Assembly (NCBI RefSeq): GCF_000383855.1
Contig: NZ_KB912877.1
Location: forward strand, 3,210,931 to 3,274,930
DNA: 64,000 nt
DNA from: Methylobacter marinus A45
Lineage (GTDB): Bacteria > Pseudomonadota > Gammaproteobacteria > Methylococcales > Methylomonadaceae
Reading direction: 5' to 3'
This document shows, piece after piece, positions 1 to 9,469 of the stretch. The notes below the pieces were generated by a model. That model was not told the DNA's origin, ran no database searches, and worked only from the letters and a program-made list of their open reading frames with translations. The translations under genes and the position numbers were made by a program. Position 1 is the stretch's first letter. The number at the start of each line of letters is the position of its first letter.

Positions 1-1202
1 CGCTGGTCAAGATCGGCGAGGATGTCACCGAACAACTCGACGTCGAGCCTGCCAAATTCTTCGTGCATCGCCACATCCGTCCCCAATACGCCTGCCGCGC
101 TTGCGAGACCGTGACGGCGGCGCCGATCCCACCGGCCGTGATCGACGGCGGCCTGGCGGCCGTCGGCCTGTTGGCCTGGGTGCTGATCGGCAAATACGCC
201 GACCACCTGCCGCTGTACCGGCTGGAGCAGATCGCCGCCCGTGACCAGGTCAGCCTGTCCCGCTCGACCTTGGCCGACTGGGTCGGCCGCGTGGGCGTGG
301 CGCTGCAGCCGCTGGTCGACCGGCTGACCTGGCATCTGCTGCAGGGCAACAGCCTGCATGCCGATGAGACGCCGGTGGCGCAACTGGACCCCGGTCAGGG
401 CAAGACCCGCAAGGCGTATCTGTGGGCTTACCGCAGCAACGACCTGGCGCCGGGGCCGCACATCATCGTCTTCGATTACCAGCCGGGACGCAGCGGTGCG
501 CATGCGCGGCAGTTCCTGGGCGCCTGGCAAGGCCATCTGCTGGTCGATGACTATGGCGGCTATAAAGCCCTGTTCGCCGGCGACAGCCAGACGGCCTGTA
601 TCGAACTGGGCTGTTGGGCGCATGTCCGTCGCAAGTTCTTCGACCTGCATCAGGCCAATGGCAGCCCTATGGCGCTGGCCGCCCTGGAGCGTATCGGCCT
701 GCTGTATGCCGTTGAGGCGGAAGGCCGGGGCCTGGACAGCGAAGCCCGAAAGCAACTGCGCGCGGATCGAAGCCAGCCTGTGCTCGAGGCCTTGCATGAC
801 TGGCTGCACGAAACCCGTCTTCGCACGGCGCCCAATACTGGTGCTGCCAAAGCCATCGACTACGCCCTGAAGCGCTGGCCGGCACTGGTCCGCTATGCCG
901 AAACCGGTGACCTGCCGATCGATAATAACCCGGTGGAGAACAGCATCCGGCCTATCGCCCTGGGTAAGAAGAATTGGTTGTTCGCTGGCTCCGAGCGTGC
1001 CGGCCGCCGTGCGGCCGCCATTCAGACCTTGCTCGGCACCGCCCGGCTCAATGGCCTCGATCCGGCTGTCTGGCTGAAAGAGACGCTGACAAAGCTGCCA
1101 GTCTGGCCGAACAGTCGCATTGACGAATTATTGCCCCTGGCACCGGAGTTCATTGAAACGCTAAAGCAGCAATAATGCCAGGTGGTGGGACTGGATGCTT
1201 AC
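1..1202 (+). mobile_element. IS66-family element, right part
   Basis: The element is represented by its tnpC gene and its right end. The sequence falling off after tnpC ends in TGCTTAC at 1196-1202; its reverse complement GTAAGCA matches the GTAAGC start typical of IS66 terminal repeats, so I place the right boundary at 1202. The left end and the 8-bp target duplication cannot be checked because the left side is outside the window. Confidence 0.7.
3..1175 (+). CDS. tnpC: IS66-family transposase TnpC (5' truncated by window edge)
   Basis: DDE transposase of the IS66 family. The reading frame is open from base 3, so the true start lies before the window; the GTG at 63 is internal. Readable blocks are the zinc-finger-like segment with CxxC (YACRAC), the catalytic stretch around LHADETPV, the block LLVDDYGGY, and the C-terminal signature LPIDNNPVENSIRP. 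The protein ends with the usual IS66 C-terminal tail. The gene is GC-rich, unlike the AT-rich DNA that follows 1203, which fits a mobile insertion. TnpA and TnpB partners would lie to the left, outside the window. I see no frameshift in the visible part, so the copy may be functional. Confidence 0.93.
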   Translation: MVKIGEDVTEQLDVEPAKFFVHRHIRPQYACRACETVTAAPIPPAVIDGGLAAVGLLAWVLIGKYADHLPLYRLEQIAARDQVSLSRSTLADWVGRVGVALQPLVDRLTWHLLQGNSLHADETPVAQLDPGQGKTRKAYLWAYRSNDLAPGPHIIVFDYQPGRSGAHARQFLGAWQGHLLVDDYGGYKALFAGDSQTACIELGCWAHVRRKFFDLHQANGSPMALAALERIGLLYAVEAEGRGLDSEARKQLRADRSQPVLEALHDWLHETRLRTAPNTGAAKAIDYALKRWPALVRYAETGDLPIDNNPVENSIRPIALGKKNWLFAGSERAGRRAAAIQTLLGTARLNGLDPAVWLKETLTKLPVWPNSRIDELLPLAPEFIETLKQQ

Positions 1203-1835
1203 TCTACTCTGCTTTTATGCAAAGCTAAGAATGTGATTCCAACATGGAATGCCACTTTATTATCTAAATGTTATGGCTATATAACGGTAAGAAACAATGG
1301 CCTTTTTTAAAAGACATATTAAGCAACCCACAGACCTGTTGCGGTTAACTATTGCTTACCAAAACCAGAAAGAACTTTTATAAATCTTCAATAGATATTC
1401 TAGGGACAGTTATTCAGTAAGCAGTGAATGGTGACATGAAACGGCTAAATTCAGCCGGACATACAACTAAAATAGTTAAAAGGGAATAAGTATGTCCCAA
1501 ATTAGTGAACAAACTAAAAACAAAATATTTACGGCTCAGAACTTTTAGCAAACTACAGGTTTTTAACTTGAAGTGTTGTACGGTAGCCCTAAGCTGTATC
1601 GATGGGTGCAATCATTCATAACAGCAATCAATGCACATAGTGCAGGATTTGATCTCTTGCTGATGGATTGCATGTTTGCCTGAAAGTGCATCTAAACCTT
1701 AAACTTTCTATGTGTTGAAGGTATATAAATTCAAGAGGGACGGGCTCAGGTTAATGTTATAATGCAGAAGGGCAGAATGGCGTATCGCTATTATCATATG
1801 CCTTACAAAGCATTTCTAATAATTGCACAGGAAAC
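1203..1835. other. AT-rich intergenic stretch between IS66 and the PT operon
   Basis: 633 bases without a convincing gene. A minus-strand frame of 65 codons (1414-1611) exists, but its composition is not protein-like and it has no ribosome-binding site. The only readable element is the extended -10 promoter near 1760. The region probably contains old genomic DNA cut by the IS66 insertion. Confidence 0.6.
1755..1763 (+). promoter_or_regulatory. Extended -10 promoter for the PT operon
   Basis: TGTTATAAT at 1755-1763 is a perfect extended -10 (TG, one base, TATAAT) 73 bases before the first gene of the phosphorothioation operon. No good -35 sits 16-18 bases upstream, as is common for extended -10 promoters. 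It is the only strong candidate in the leader. Confidence 0.45.
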
Positions 1836-2768
1836 ATGGACAGTCTGCTAAAGCCTTTTAACTCTAAAAAAGCATCATTTGGTCGCCATGAAACGTTCGC
1901 CCTTCGCTATTCATGGCTAACAAAGGGTTTCCGGGCTTTCGAAGCTAACAAAAACATTTTTTCCTCTGACGAAGCCACTGAAGCCACTATTGAGCTTGGC
2001 GTCGGAAAAAATATGGTAAACGCTATTAAATACTGGTTGCGAGCCAGCTCTATGCTTCATGATTCTGATAAAGAGCTAGTTGCCTCGAAACTCGGGAAAG
2101 CAATTTTTGATGAAGACGGATGGGACCCTTATCTTGAAGACGAAGCAACTATTTGGCTCATTCACTGGCTGATAGTAACTAATTCTGAGCTAGCCACTGC
2201 TTGGTACTGGTTCTTCAACTGTTTCCACAAAGCTGAGTTCACAAGTGAGGAAGCCGCAGATTCATTATCCGATTTCGTTCGCAACAGGTTGTCTGGCAAG
2301 CATTCGGAGAGAACTGTCAGAAATGAAATTTCAATGATTTTACGGATGTACAGCTCCCCTAAAGTCAACCTGAAGTCGCAGACTGAAGACTGTTTGGATG
2401 CGCCATTAACCTCATTGAAATTGGTCACGGCAGTTGAAGGTCCACATCTTTATCGTTCCTATGGCAATTCACAACCTACTTTACCTATTGAGCTGATTGG
2501 CTACGCAGTCAATGAAGTCTTTAACCAACGTAACACGGTGAGCTTACCCATTACTGATTTAATGTACGGTCAAAAAGATGGGGTTGCGCTAGGTAGCGTA
2601 TTCAGATTAACGGAAAGTGCCTTATTGGCAAAATTAGAAAATTTAGTGAAAACATATCCTTCTATTTTCGAAATCAATGATACGGCGGGTATCAATCAGC
2701 TTTTCCGAAAAGATAGCGATGAAGTGTCGTTAGATTTTCTCCGTCATTATTATCAACCTACGCTTTAA
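1836..2768 (+). CDS. sspB: DUF4007 protein, SspB-like PT modification component
   Basis: 310-aa protein with the DUF4007 look: FGRHETFALRYSWL near residues 15-30, a helical block with VGKNMVNAIKYWL, and an LGKAIFDEDGWDPYL stretch followed by TIWLIHWLI. DUF4007 is the family of SspB, described as the DNA-nicking subunit of single-strand phosphorothioation (SspABCD). It is the first gene after a promoter and is followed 10 bases later by an ATPase (SspC-like) and then a PAPS-reductase-like gene (SspD), the published sspBCD order. The start is the ATG at 1836, preceded by CAGGAA. The Ssp assignment rests on motif reading and gene order; the nicking activity is known for the family, not seen here. 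Confidence 0.75.
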   Translation: MDSLLKPFNSKKASFGRHETFALRYSWLTKGFRAFEANKNIFSSDEATEATIELGVGKNMVNAIKYWLRASSMLHDSDKELVASKLGKAIFDEDGWDPYLEDEATIWLIHWLIVTNSELATAWYWFFNCFHKAEFTSEEAADSLSDFVRNRLSGKHSERTVRNEISMILRMYSSPKVNLKSQTEDCLDAPLTSLKLVTAVEGPHLYRSYGNSQPTLPIELIGYAVNEVFNQRNTVSLPITDLMYGQKDGVALGSVFRLTESALLAKLENLVKTYPSIFEINDTAGINQLFRKDSDEVSLDFLRHYYQPTL

Positions 2769-2778
2769 TGGTGACGAC

Positions 2779-5700
2779 ATGGAAGACATTGTTCAACTAG
2801 ACACGCATTACACCCGTTCTATTAATTTAGAGAGGGATGCAGATTCAAGCGAAGTCCTAAAAGCTTATATTCCGACCTCGCGAGCAGTTCAGACACTAGA
2901 CAAAATCGCACAAACCTTTACCCAACAGTCTATGCCTCGTGCCTGGTCCCTTGTAGGTCCATACGGGTCAGGCAAATCGTCATTTGCAGCTTTTTTGTCG
3001 CATCTCTTAGAAAACCGGACTCGTCCAACAAGTGTGCTTGCACAAGAGATTTTGCGACGGCACAATGTAGAAGTTGCGCGCGAATTTTCCTATTGCACAC
3101 AAAACTCTAAGGCTTATTGCATAGTTCTTTTAACTGGCAGCCCGGAGTCGCTTAGCAAGCGGTTAGTAGATGCTCTGTATCATTCAGCAGTTACTTATTT
3201 CAACGAAATCCCAACAGACACTACCCCTTCAATAATTCATGAGCTGGAGCAAGCAAGGCGCTTTGTTGTAACAACAAGCGAAATTGTCAGCTTACTAAAA
3301 AAACTTCGACAAGCTGTCAGTCAAGTATCAGGCAAAGGCATTCTGATTCTCATTGATGAGCTAGGGAAATTTCTTGAATATGAGGCCCGTCACTTAGGCA
3401 GTAATGATATTTACCTGCTCCAAGCACTAGCCGAACTGGCATATCAAGGTAGTGATACCAATATTCTGTTAGTGGTATTGATGCATCAAGCCTTTGAACA
3501 ATATTCAAAAGGTTTGGGTGAGTCGCTGAAAAACGAATGGTTAAAAGTACAAGGACGCTTCGAAAATATCCCGTTTCTAGAGTCAGCCGAACAAACATTG
3601 CGAGTTATATCGGCCGCGTTTAATAGCCAATTAAACTCAGTTGAACAACAATCAATCAAGCATCAAACCGCTAAAATCGTTGGCGTTCTAGAACAACAAA
3701 ATGCTCTACCCGCAGGATTGTCTGCTGAAGCAGCGGTTGATGTGCTTTCAAAATGCTATCCATTGCACCCTGTTGCCACCTTGTTACTACCAACCTTGTG
3801 TCAGAAGATTGCTCAAAACGAAAGAACCTTGTTTAGCTATCTAGGCAGTCAAGAGCGCTTTGGACTTAGAGATAGTATTAAGCGTTTAGCAACAGTTGGT
3901 GATTGGGTCCTAGCGTGGGAAATTTACGAATATTTTATAGAAAACCAACCATCTGCTACAACCGACCACACCACACACAGACGGTGGGCCGAAGTTATCA
4001 CTGCAACCGAACGATTGGGTGATGCTGACGAACGAGAAATCCAATTATTAAAAACCATAGGTTTGTTTAATATCATTGGTCGTCAAGCGGGGTTCAAAGC
4101 CAGTAACGAATTATTAGAGCTTTGCTTTCCTAAATCGGTCAATGTTCAAGAGCTTCTCGCCCGATTACAAGACAAATCAATTATCAACTATCGCAAATAC
4201 AGCTCAGAATATCGGGTGTGGGAAGGTAGTGATTTTGATCTTGAATCAGCAGTTATTGAAACGACTCAACAACTCGGTCGGATCGATTTGGCTGAAACAC
4301 TGGCTCACAGAAATAGGCTGATGCCAGTCGTTGCTCGCAAGTACTCAATACAAAGTGGCGTTTTGCGTTACTTTCAACCCTTTTATGCAGACATCACAAC
4401 TCGAGATGTTTTCTTTGAAAGCGGAGAACAACCACGGATTGTATTTTTTCTAGCCGATGGACAAAGTGAATGCGAAATATTCCGGGAAAGAGCTAAATCT
4501 TACTCTAATCCTCTGACAATCTACGTCTTGTGCGATGGCGCATCACAAATCAAGCAGGTAGTCACCGAATCAATAGCATTAGAAAAAATTCAAACAGAGC
4601 GAGCTGAACTAAAGTCAGACCCAGTTTCTCAGCGAGAACTAAAAGATCGTTTACACGCGGTGAAAGCCAGTGAACACGACTTACTAAGTCAATACCTAGA
4701 TCATCCTGAATGCTACGAATGGCGCTGGAAAGACAAACAGATAATCTTGCCTAAGAAAACACATCTTCAAGCTCTGCTATCCAGGGTCCTAGAGACTGTA
4801 TTTAGTGAAGCGCCCGTGGTTAAAAACGAGCTTATCAATCGTGATAAACCATCTGGCCAGGCCAATGCAGCCAAAAACAAGCTAATAGCAGCCTTATTGA
4901 CCAATATGCACTTGGAAGACCTGGGCTTTGATCCTAAAAAATATCCTGCCGAAAAAACCATCTACCGGGCTGTTTTCAAAGAGCCCGGTATCCATGTTAA
5001 AAATAACGGCATTTGGCGGTTCGCTAACCCTGCCGCGGAAAACCCATATAAGTTTCATGGCGTATGGCAAGCCATCCATAAATTATTGACTAATAGCAAG
5101 AGTCCGCAAAAGCTAACCGATATTTATGGTCTTATTGAACAGCCACCTTATGGAGTACAAAAAGGTGTGTCATCGCTTATTTTTGTCGGTTATTTTTTGG
5201 CTAACCAACGTTCCTTAGCTCTCTATGAAAATGGAGTGTTTTGTCCGGTCGTTAGCCAAGAATTGTTTGAAATTTTATTCAAACGGCCTGAATTGTTTTC
5301 GGTCGAATCCTTCGAATTCAGTGGCATCCGTGTTGAATTGTTTAATCGTTATTTGGAAAAGCTGATTGGTAAAGCACCGGACGAAAGTACGCTATTGGAT
5401 ATCGTCAAGCCACTTGCCAAGTTTATCGCCAATTTACCGCCTTATACTCTGTCTACAAAATCGCTCGATCCGCAAACAATCGCAGTAAGAGATGCCTTTC
5501 AAAGTACGCAAAGCCCGGTAAAACTACTATTTGAAACTTTGCCATTGGCCTGTGGTTTTCCGCCATATACCGATACAGAGCAGAAAGCATGTAATCCCAG
5601 CGATTTTTTAAACGAGCTGGTAATACACCTAAATATTTTGAATAAAGCTTATGACAAGCTACTTGATGAGTTTCAAAAGCAGCTAACACAAGCTTTGAAA

Positions 5701-6180
5701 GAGTCTAGTGATCTGAGCTTGCCTGAGCTAAGAACAACTGTTGCTGAAAAATATGCAGGGCTGGAAAAATATACTACCGACTTGCAAGGCTTAAAGGCAT
5801 TTGTACTGAGATTACAAAACAACAAAGAAACTGACAAAGCATGGTTAGAATCCATCGCTGCTTTTCTTGGTAAAGCTCCGCCAAATAAGTGGATGCAAAG
5901 CAATATTTTAGATGCTGAGTATCGCTTGATTGAACTTTGTGATCGGCTCGAACAACTAGCGCTGCTGCATTCACATCAATTAACAGTCGATACTGAAACA
6001 AAAGTGACCGTATTTCGAGTGGTTAATGATCAGGGTAGCCAAGATCAGGTTGCCTATTTAAATCCCCAGTTAAGAATCAAAGCACAAAAGTCCATTAAAT
6101 CTTTTGAAGATGATTTTAAAAATGCGGATAAAAAATTAAAGCTTGCGATTATTGCAGAGCTGATGAGTCAAGTGAATTAA
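2779..6180 (+). CDS. sspC: Large P-loop ATPase, SspC-like
   Basis: 1133-aa ATPase. Walker A is GPYGSGKSS at residues 60-68; Walker B is LILIDELGK, with Asp193-Glu194 in the acidic pair. The region after it (FLEYEA, then a hydrophobic strand ending VVLMHQAF) continues the P-loop fold. The remainder is a long helical body without recognisable nuclease motifs. It sits between the DUF4007 gene and the PAPS-reductase-like gene, the position of SspC, the ATPase of the single-strand phosphorothioation complex. It begins 10 bases after sspB stops, implying translation from one mRNA. The gene at 17465 encodes a longer ATPase with a matching Walker B context (FDEFGRYLEYA), so the locus holds two relatives. 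BrxC-like ATPases of BREX are the main alternative family, but no PglZ or BrxL gene is present. Confidence 0.7.
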   Translation: MEDIVQLDTHYTRSINLERDADSSEVLKAYIPTSRAVQTLDKIAQTFTQQSMPRAWSLVGPYGSGKSSFAAFLSHLLENRTRPTSVLAQEILRRHNVEVAREFSYCTQNSKAYCIVLLTGSPESLSKRLVDALYHSAVTYFNEIPTDTTPSIIHELEQARRFVVTTSEIVSLLKKLRQAVSQVSGKGILILIDELGKFLEYEARHLGSNDIYLLQALAELAYQGSDTNILLVVLMHQAFEQYSKGLGESLKNEWLKVQGRFENIPFLESAEQTLRVISAAFNSQLNSVEQQSIKHQTAKIVGVLEQQNALPAGLSAEAAVDVLSKCYPLHPVATLLLPTLCQKIAQNERTLFSYLGSQERFGLRDSIKRLATVGDWVLAWEIYEYFIENQPSATTDHTTHRRWAEVITATERLGDADEREIQLLKTIGLFNIIGRQAGFKASNELLELCFPKSVNVQELLARLQDKSIINYRKYSSEYRVWEGSDFDLESAVIETTQQLGRIDLAETLAHRNRLMPVVARKYSIQSGVLRYFQPFYADITTRDVFFESGEQPRIVFFLADGQSECEIFRERAKSYSNPLTIYVLCDGASQIKQVVTESIALEKIQTERAELKSDPVSQRELKDRLHAVKASEHDLLSQYLDHPECYEWRWKDKQIILPKKTHLQALLSRVLETVFSEAPVVKNELINRDKPSGQANAAKNKLIAALLTNMHLEDLGFDPKKYPAEKTIYRAVFKEPGIHVKNNGIWRFANPAAENPYKFHGVWQAIHKLLTNSKSPQKLTDIYGLIEQPPYGVQKGVSSLIFVGYFLANQRSLALYENGVFCPVVSQELFEILFKRPELFSVESFEFSGIRVELFNRYLEKLIGKAPDESTLLDIVKPLAKFIANLPPYTLSTKSLDPQTIAVRDAFQSTQSPVKLLFETLPLACGFPPYTDTEQKACNPSDFLNELVIHLNILNKAYDKLLDEFQKQLTQALKESSDLSLPELRTTVAEKYAGLEKYTTDLQGLKAFVLRLQNNKETDKAWLESIAAFLGKAPPNKWMQSNILDAEYRLIELCDRLEQLALLHSHQLTVDTETKVTVFRVVNDQGSQDQVAYLNPQLRIKAQKSIKSFEDDFKNADKKLKLAIIAELMSQVN

Positions 6181-6321
6181 CCTTATGCGGCATTAGTTTA
6201 AAAAGATGGCGTTATTTGTTTGAATTTTTTCTCCAATAAAATCATTGGCGCAACGAAGTTATAGAAAATTTAGAGTACAGTATGTCAAAAACCATCATTA
6301 TTCAGTTTAGGTAATTCAGCC
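6181..6321. other. 141-base gap before sspD
   Basis: This AT-rich gap breaks the otherwise tight operon. A secondary promoter here is plausible, but I cannot point to a clean -35/-10 pair. No hairpin followed by a T-tract is visible, so read-through from sspC is expected. Confidence 0.3.
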
Positions 6322-7113
6322 ATGAGCGAGCGTAAACCCGTTAGACATCTATTAGGCTTATCCGGTGGCAAGGACAGTGCGGCTTTAGCTATTTATATGC
6401 GAGATAAAGTTCCTGAAATGGAATATTTCTTTACTGATACAGGTGCCGAACTACCAGAAACTTTAGCATTTGTCGATTTGCTGGAAGATTTGTTAGGAAA
6501 AGAAATTGTCCGGTTAAATTCTAGTAAGGGCTTCGACCATTACCTGAAATTACATGCCAATTATTTGCCTTCTGCTCAACAAAGATGGTGTACGATTAAT
6601 TTAAAGTTAAAACCTTTTGAACAATTTGTGGGTGAAGATGAAATAATTAGTTATGTAGGGATTCGTGCTGATGAACCTCATCGTGAAGGATACATTTCAA
6701 CTAAACCGAATATAAAAACTCGCTTTCCTTTTCGTGAAGATGGATTAGTGAGAGATGACATAATTCGCATTCTTGAAGAGTCTGGAATTGGATTGCCAAA
6801 GTACTACAATTGGCGTAGTCGTTCCGGTTGTTACTTTTGTTTTTATCAAAGAAAAATAGAATGGGTAGGTTTATATGAAAGTCACCCTGATTTATTCGAA
6901 AAAGCAAAAGAATTTGAAAAGTTCGATGAAAAAACAGGCAAACGTTACACATGGTCTCAAGGCGAATCATTAGATGAGTTGATATCAAGAAAAGATGAAA
7001 TTAAACAAAAATTTTCCATAGAGAATAAGAAAAAAAATCAAAATAACTTGATGAATGTATTGCTTGATGATGATGATGATGATGGCGAAGCTTGCTTAAT
7101 TTGCATGAAATAG
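6322..7113 (+). CDS. sspD: PAPS-reductase-like PP-loop protein, SspD/DndC-like
   Basis: 263-aa ATP pyrophosphatase of the PAPS reductase/DndC superfamily. The PP-loop SGGKDS is at residues 14-19, followed by YFFTDTGAELPETL. Cysteines occur in RWCTINLK, in GCYFCFYQRK (CxxC) and at the very C-terminus (CLICMK); DndC relatives bind an Fe-S cluster through such cysteines. The role in the family is to activate the DNA backbone for sulfur transfer from the cysteine desulfurase. A run of seven Asp just before the C-terminal CxxC is unusual and is encoded by a near-perfect GAT repeat (7068-7084), a possible slippage site. The gene is very AT-rich and ends 4 bases before sspF. Confidence 0.85.
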   Translation: MSERKPVRHLLGLSGGKDSAALAIYMRDKVPEMEYFFTDTGAELPETLAFVDLLEDLLGKEIVRLNSSKGFDHYLKLHANYLPSAQQRWCTINLKLKPFEQFVGEDEIISYVGIRADEPHREGYISTKPNIKTRFPFREDGLVRDDIIRILEESGIGLPKYYNWRSRSGCYFCFYQRKIEWVGLYESHPDLFEKAKEFEKFDEKTGKRYTWSQGESLDELISRKDEIKQKFSIENKKKNQNNLMNVLLDDDDDDGEACLICMK

Positions 7114-7117
7114 AGTC

Positions 7118-9469
7118 ATGGATTTGCAAAAAAAATTCCAAGAAATTAGAGTTTACATCGAGGACAACAAGCAAAGTTTACATAAGCCAGTTTTATTACT
7201 TTTTGCTCTTAGCCAGTGTTTTCAAAATAAAGATCGATTAATACCTTTCAATATAATTGACCAAGAATTCCAGGATATATTTTTAAATTTATCGCTTGTC
7301 GGAAAACTCGATAACTCACATTATCCTTTTGGAAAATTAGAAAATGACGAAATCTGGGAAGTTCAGAATAGTATAGATTTAAAAAGGACTAGTGTTGGTC
7401 ATTTATTTAAGAGTGAGTTACTTAATAAACAAGTATGCGGTGGTTTTACACAAGAAATATATGATGCACTAAATGCTAACAAGCACTTATTGCTAACTAT
7501 TGCCAATGACCTACTTTACCGTTATTTCCCAGAAGAATTACACGGAACTTTGTTGTTGCACTTAAAGTTACCTGCTTTAGACATACATACATCAACGTCA
7601 AAAATTGCCGAAAAATTACCAGGCTACGCAGACTATAACCTAGACCGTTCACACCATGAAGGTAATAAAAAGAATATGGAAACAGTAGAAAACGGGTACA
7701 TCGCTTATTTAAATTCTTTGCATAACCTCTCCTCCAATAGCGCAAATGCGTTGGCTGAATCACAAGCATTAAATCGTTATTTTGCTGATTTATATCAGCC
7801 ATTCCCAATAGTGGATGCGGTAGTTTCGGCTTTACAGGGCGGAGAACGCGTAGTTGTATTGACTGGTCACGCCGGTGATGGCAAATCGACTATAGCGCTC
7901 GATCTGTTAAAGCGCTTAAAAAGCCTTCCTCCTAATGAACCGTTGCAAGAAGCGCTTAAAGAACGTGAGGAAGTAATCGGCTTGCCTAGCGGCAAGGTAA
8001 CGATTATTAAAGATATGAGCGAATTAAGCGCGCAAACACGTTTGGACTGGTTGAATGAGGCTTTCAACCACTCGGGCAGTTGGTTGCTAGTCAGCAATAC
8101 CGGTCCGCTGCTCGACACTCTAGGCAAGTTGGCTGAATTGCGGGGGCAACTGAGTGATGTAGAAAACGACGTACTTGCCATATTGGATACACCTTATGAT
8201 GAAGGCGATTTAGATCGTCATCTATTAACAGATCGATTTGGCAAAGATTTGGTCATTTTCAACCTAACGCGCCTAGATAATGTTGCACTTGCGGGACAGG
8301 TGTTAGGAAAAATGCTTGATCATCCGGCTTGGGACGAATGCTCCGGTTGCTCGGCCCAAACCGCTTGCCCACTCCAACTGAACCGTCGAGGTTTGCTTAA
8401 ATTAGGTATTGCAGCTCAAGATCGAGTGCGTTGGGTATATCAACGTCTTAGCCAATACGAACAACGCCTGACGTTCCGACAAATGGTTGCTCATATGGCA
8501 TTAGCTTTAACCGGTGGCTTAAGCTGTACCCAAGCCCAAAAACAAGTCGACTCTTCGATCGCCGAGGGTATGGAGAAAGGGCTTGAAGGTCTGGCGACTA
8601 TCGTGTTCAGTGAAGGTTTTTTTGGCTATCGTGATGGAAAACCTTGGCCGGAAGCCGAGCGCCTGCGTGCCGTCGCCTTGGTTCGACGTTTAGCTACCGG
8701 AGGCCCGATGGCAGTGAACTACGAACGACAATTGATCCGTAGCGAGGGACTGAATTGGGCTGAACTACCTGACGAGATGGCAGCTTTAGGCAAACGTTGG
8801 CGAGATAAAGGAATTAACGCTTCCGGAGTACGTTGGCGCTTTGCGTTGCGTCGATTGCTGTATGTGTTTGGCTTGCCTAGCGGTGATCCCGTCAAGGCCG
8901 GGCTGTTTATTGACAGCTTCTTACAGTCGCCAAGACTGCGCGACTTTGATTGCTGGCAACGCGAGTCTCGCTTGTGTCTGAGTAGAGGCGAAAACAAAAA
9001 ACTTCTAAGAGCCTGTTTTCGAGTTCTTTTGGAATGTTACTCAGGTTTTAGCGTGGGTCAATTCTACAACCACGATCGCCTATATCTAACTTTGCGCCGT
9101 ACCGACCGGAACATCGCACAACCCACCCAATTGGTTATTGGCAGCGTGTCTTTTGACGAGTTTCAACTGGATTTTGATAAAGACAATCGTCATTTGTTAT
9201 TGCGTCATCGTCCAGGTAAAGCCGTACTTAAGCTTAGCTTACCATTGCTCGATTATATTCAATGCCGTGATGCTGGCGAACTTGGCGGCGAATTAGCTCG
9301 TATCCATTGGGCGCAACTCGAAGCTTTTCGTGCCGAGTTGTTGAAAGAAGTAAATGGAAACCGGGGAACTGGTGAGATAGCTTTATTGCGTGCAAACATC
9401 AACGGAGAAGTAAAAGTGCACCGATATCTTTTAGATTCTGCAAACAATACCTTGGAGGTTGATGACTGA
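7118..9469 (+). CDS. sspF: SspF/DptF-like ATPase with N-terminal sulfur-binding-like domain
   Basis: 783-aa two-part protein. Residues 1-150 resemble the ScoMcrA-type DNA sulfur-binding domain: HKPVLLLFAL, later YPFGKLENDEIWE, then LLYRYFPEELHG. From about residue 187 (METVENGY) the protein follows DptF-like ATPases: Walker A GHAGDGKST at 250-258 and a possible metal-binding cluster CSGC followed by a third Cys near residues 408-417. SspFGH/DptFGH proteins are the restriction partners of PT modification; published SspFGH damages DNA lacking PT and blocks phage replication. The N-terminal domain could let the complex read PT directly. The first ~560 bases are much more AT-rich than the rest, suggesting a fused module. 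The stop overlaps the next start (TGATG). Confidence 0.72.
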   Translation: MDLQKKFQEIRVYIEDNKQSLHKPVLLLFALSQCFQNKDRLIPFNIIDQEFQDIFLNLSLVGKLDNSHYPFGKLENDEIWEVQNSIDLKRTSVGHLFKSELLNKQVCGGFTQEIYDALNANKHLLLTIANDLLYRYFPEELHGTLLLHLKLPALDIHTSTSKIAEKLPGYADYNLDRSHHEGNKKNMETVENGYIAYLNSLHNLSSNSANALAESQALNRYFADLYQPFPIVDAVVSALQGGERVVVLTGHAGDGKSTIALDLLKRLKSLPPNEPLQEALKEREEVIGLPSGKVTIIKDMSELSAQTRLDWLNEAFNHSGSWLLVSNTGPLLDTLGKLAELRGQLSDVENDVLAILDTPYDEGDLDRHLLTDRFGKDLVIFNLTRLDNVALAGQVLGKMLDHPAWDECSGCSAQTACPLQLNRRGLLKLGIAAQDRVRWVYQRLSQYEQRLTFRQMVAHMALALTGGLSCTQAQKQVDSSIAEGMEKGLEGLATIVFSEGFFGYRDGKPWPEAERLRAVALVRRLATGGPMAVNYERQLIRSEGLNWAELPDEMAALGKRWRDKGINASGVRWRFALRRLLYVFGLPSGDPVKAGLFIDSFLQSPRLRDFDCWQRESRLCLSRGENKKLLRACFRVLLECYSGFSVGQFYNHDRLYLTLRRTDRNIAQPTQLVIGSVSFDEFQLDFDKDNRHLLLRHRPGKAVLKLSLPLLDYIQCRDAGELGGELARIHWAQLEAFRAELLKEVNGNRGTGEIALLRANINGEVKVHRYLLDSANNTLEVDD

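Noticed and set aside
358-870. Long alternative frame inside the IS66 transposase
   Set aside because: Arg/Ser/Pro-rich shadow frame of a GC-rich gene with all transposase motifs in the other frame.
1414-1611. 65-codon minus-strand frame
   Set aside because: No ribosome-binding site, no motif, in AT-rich DNA where chance frames are expected.
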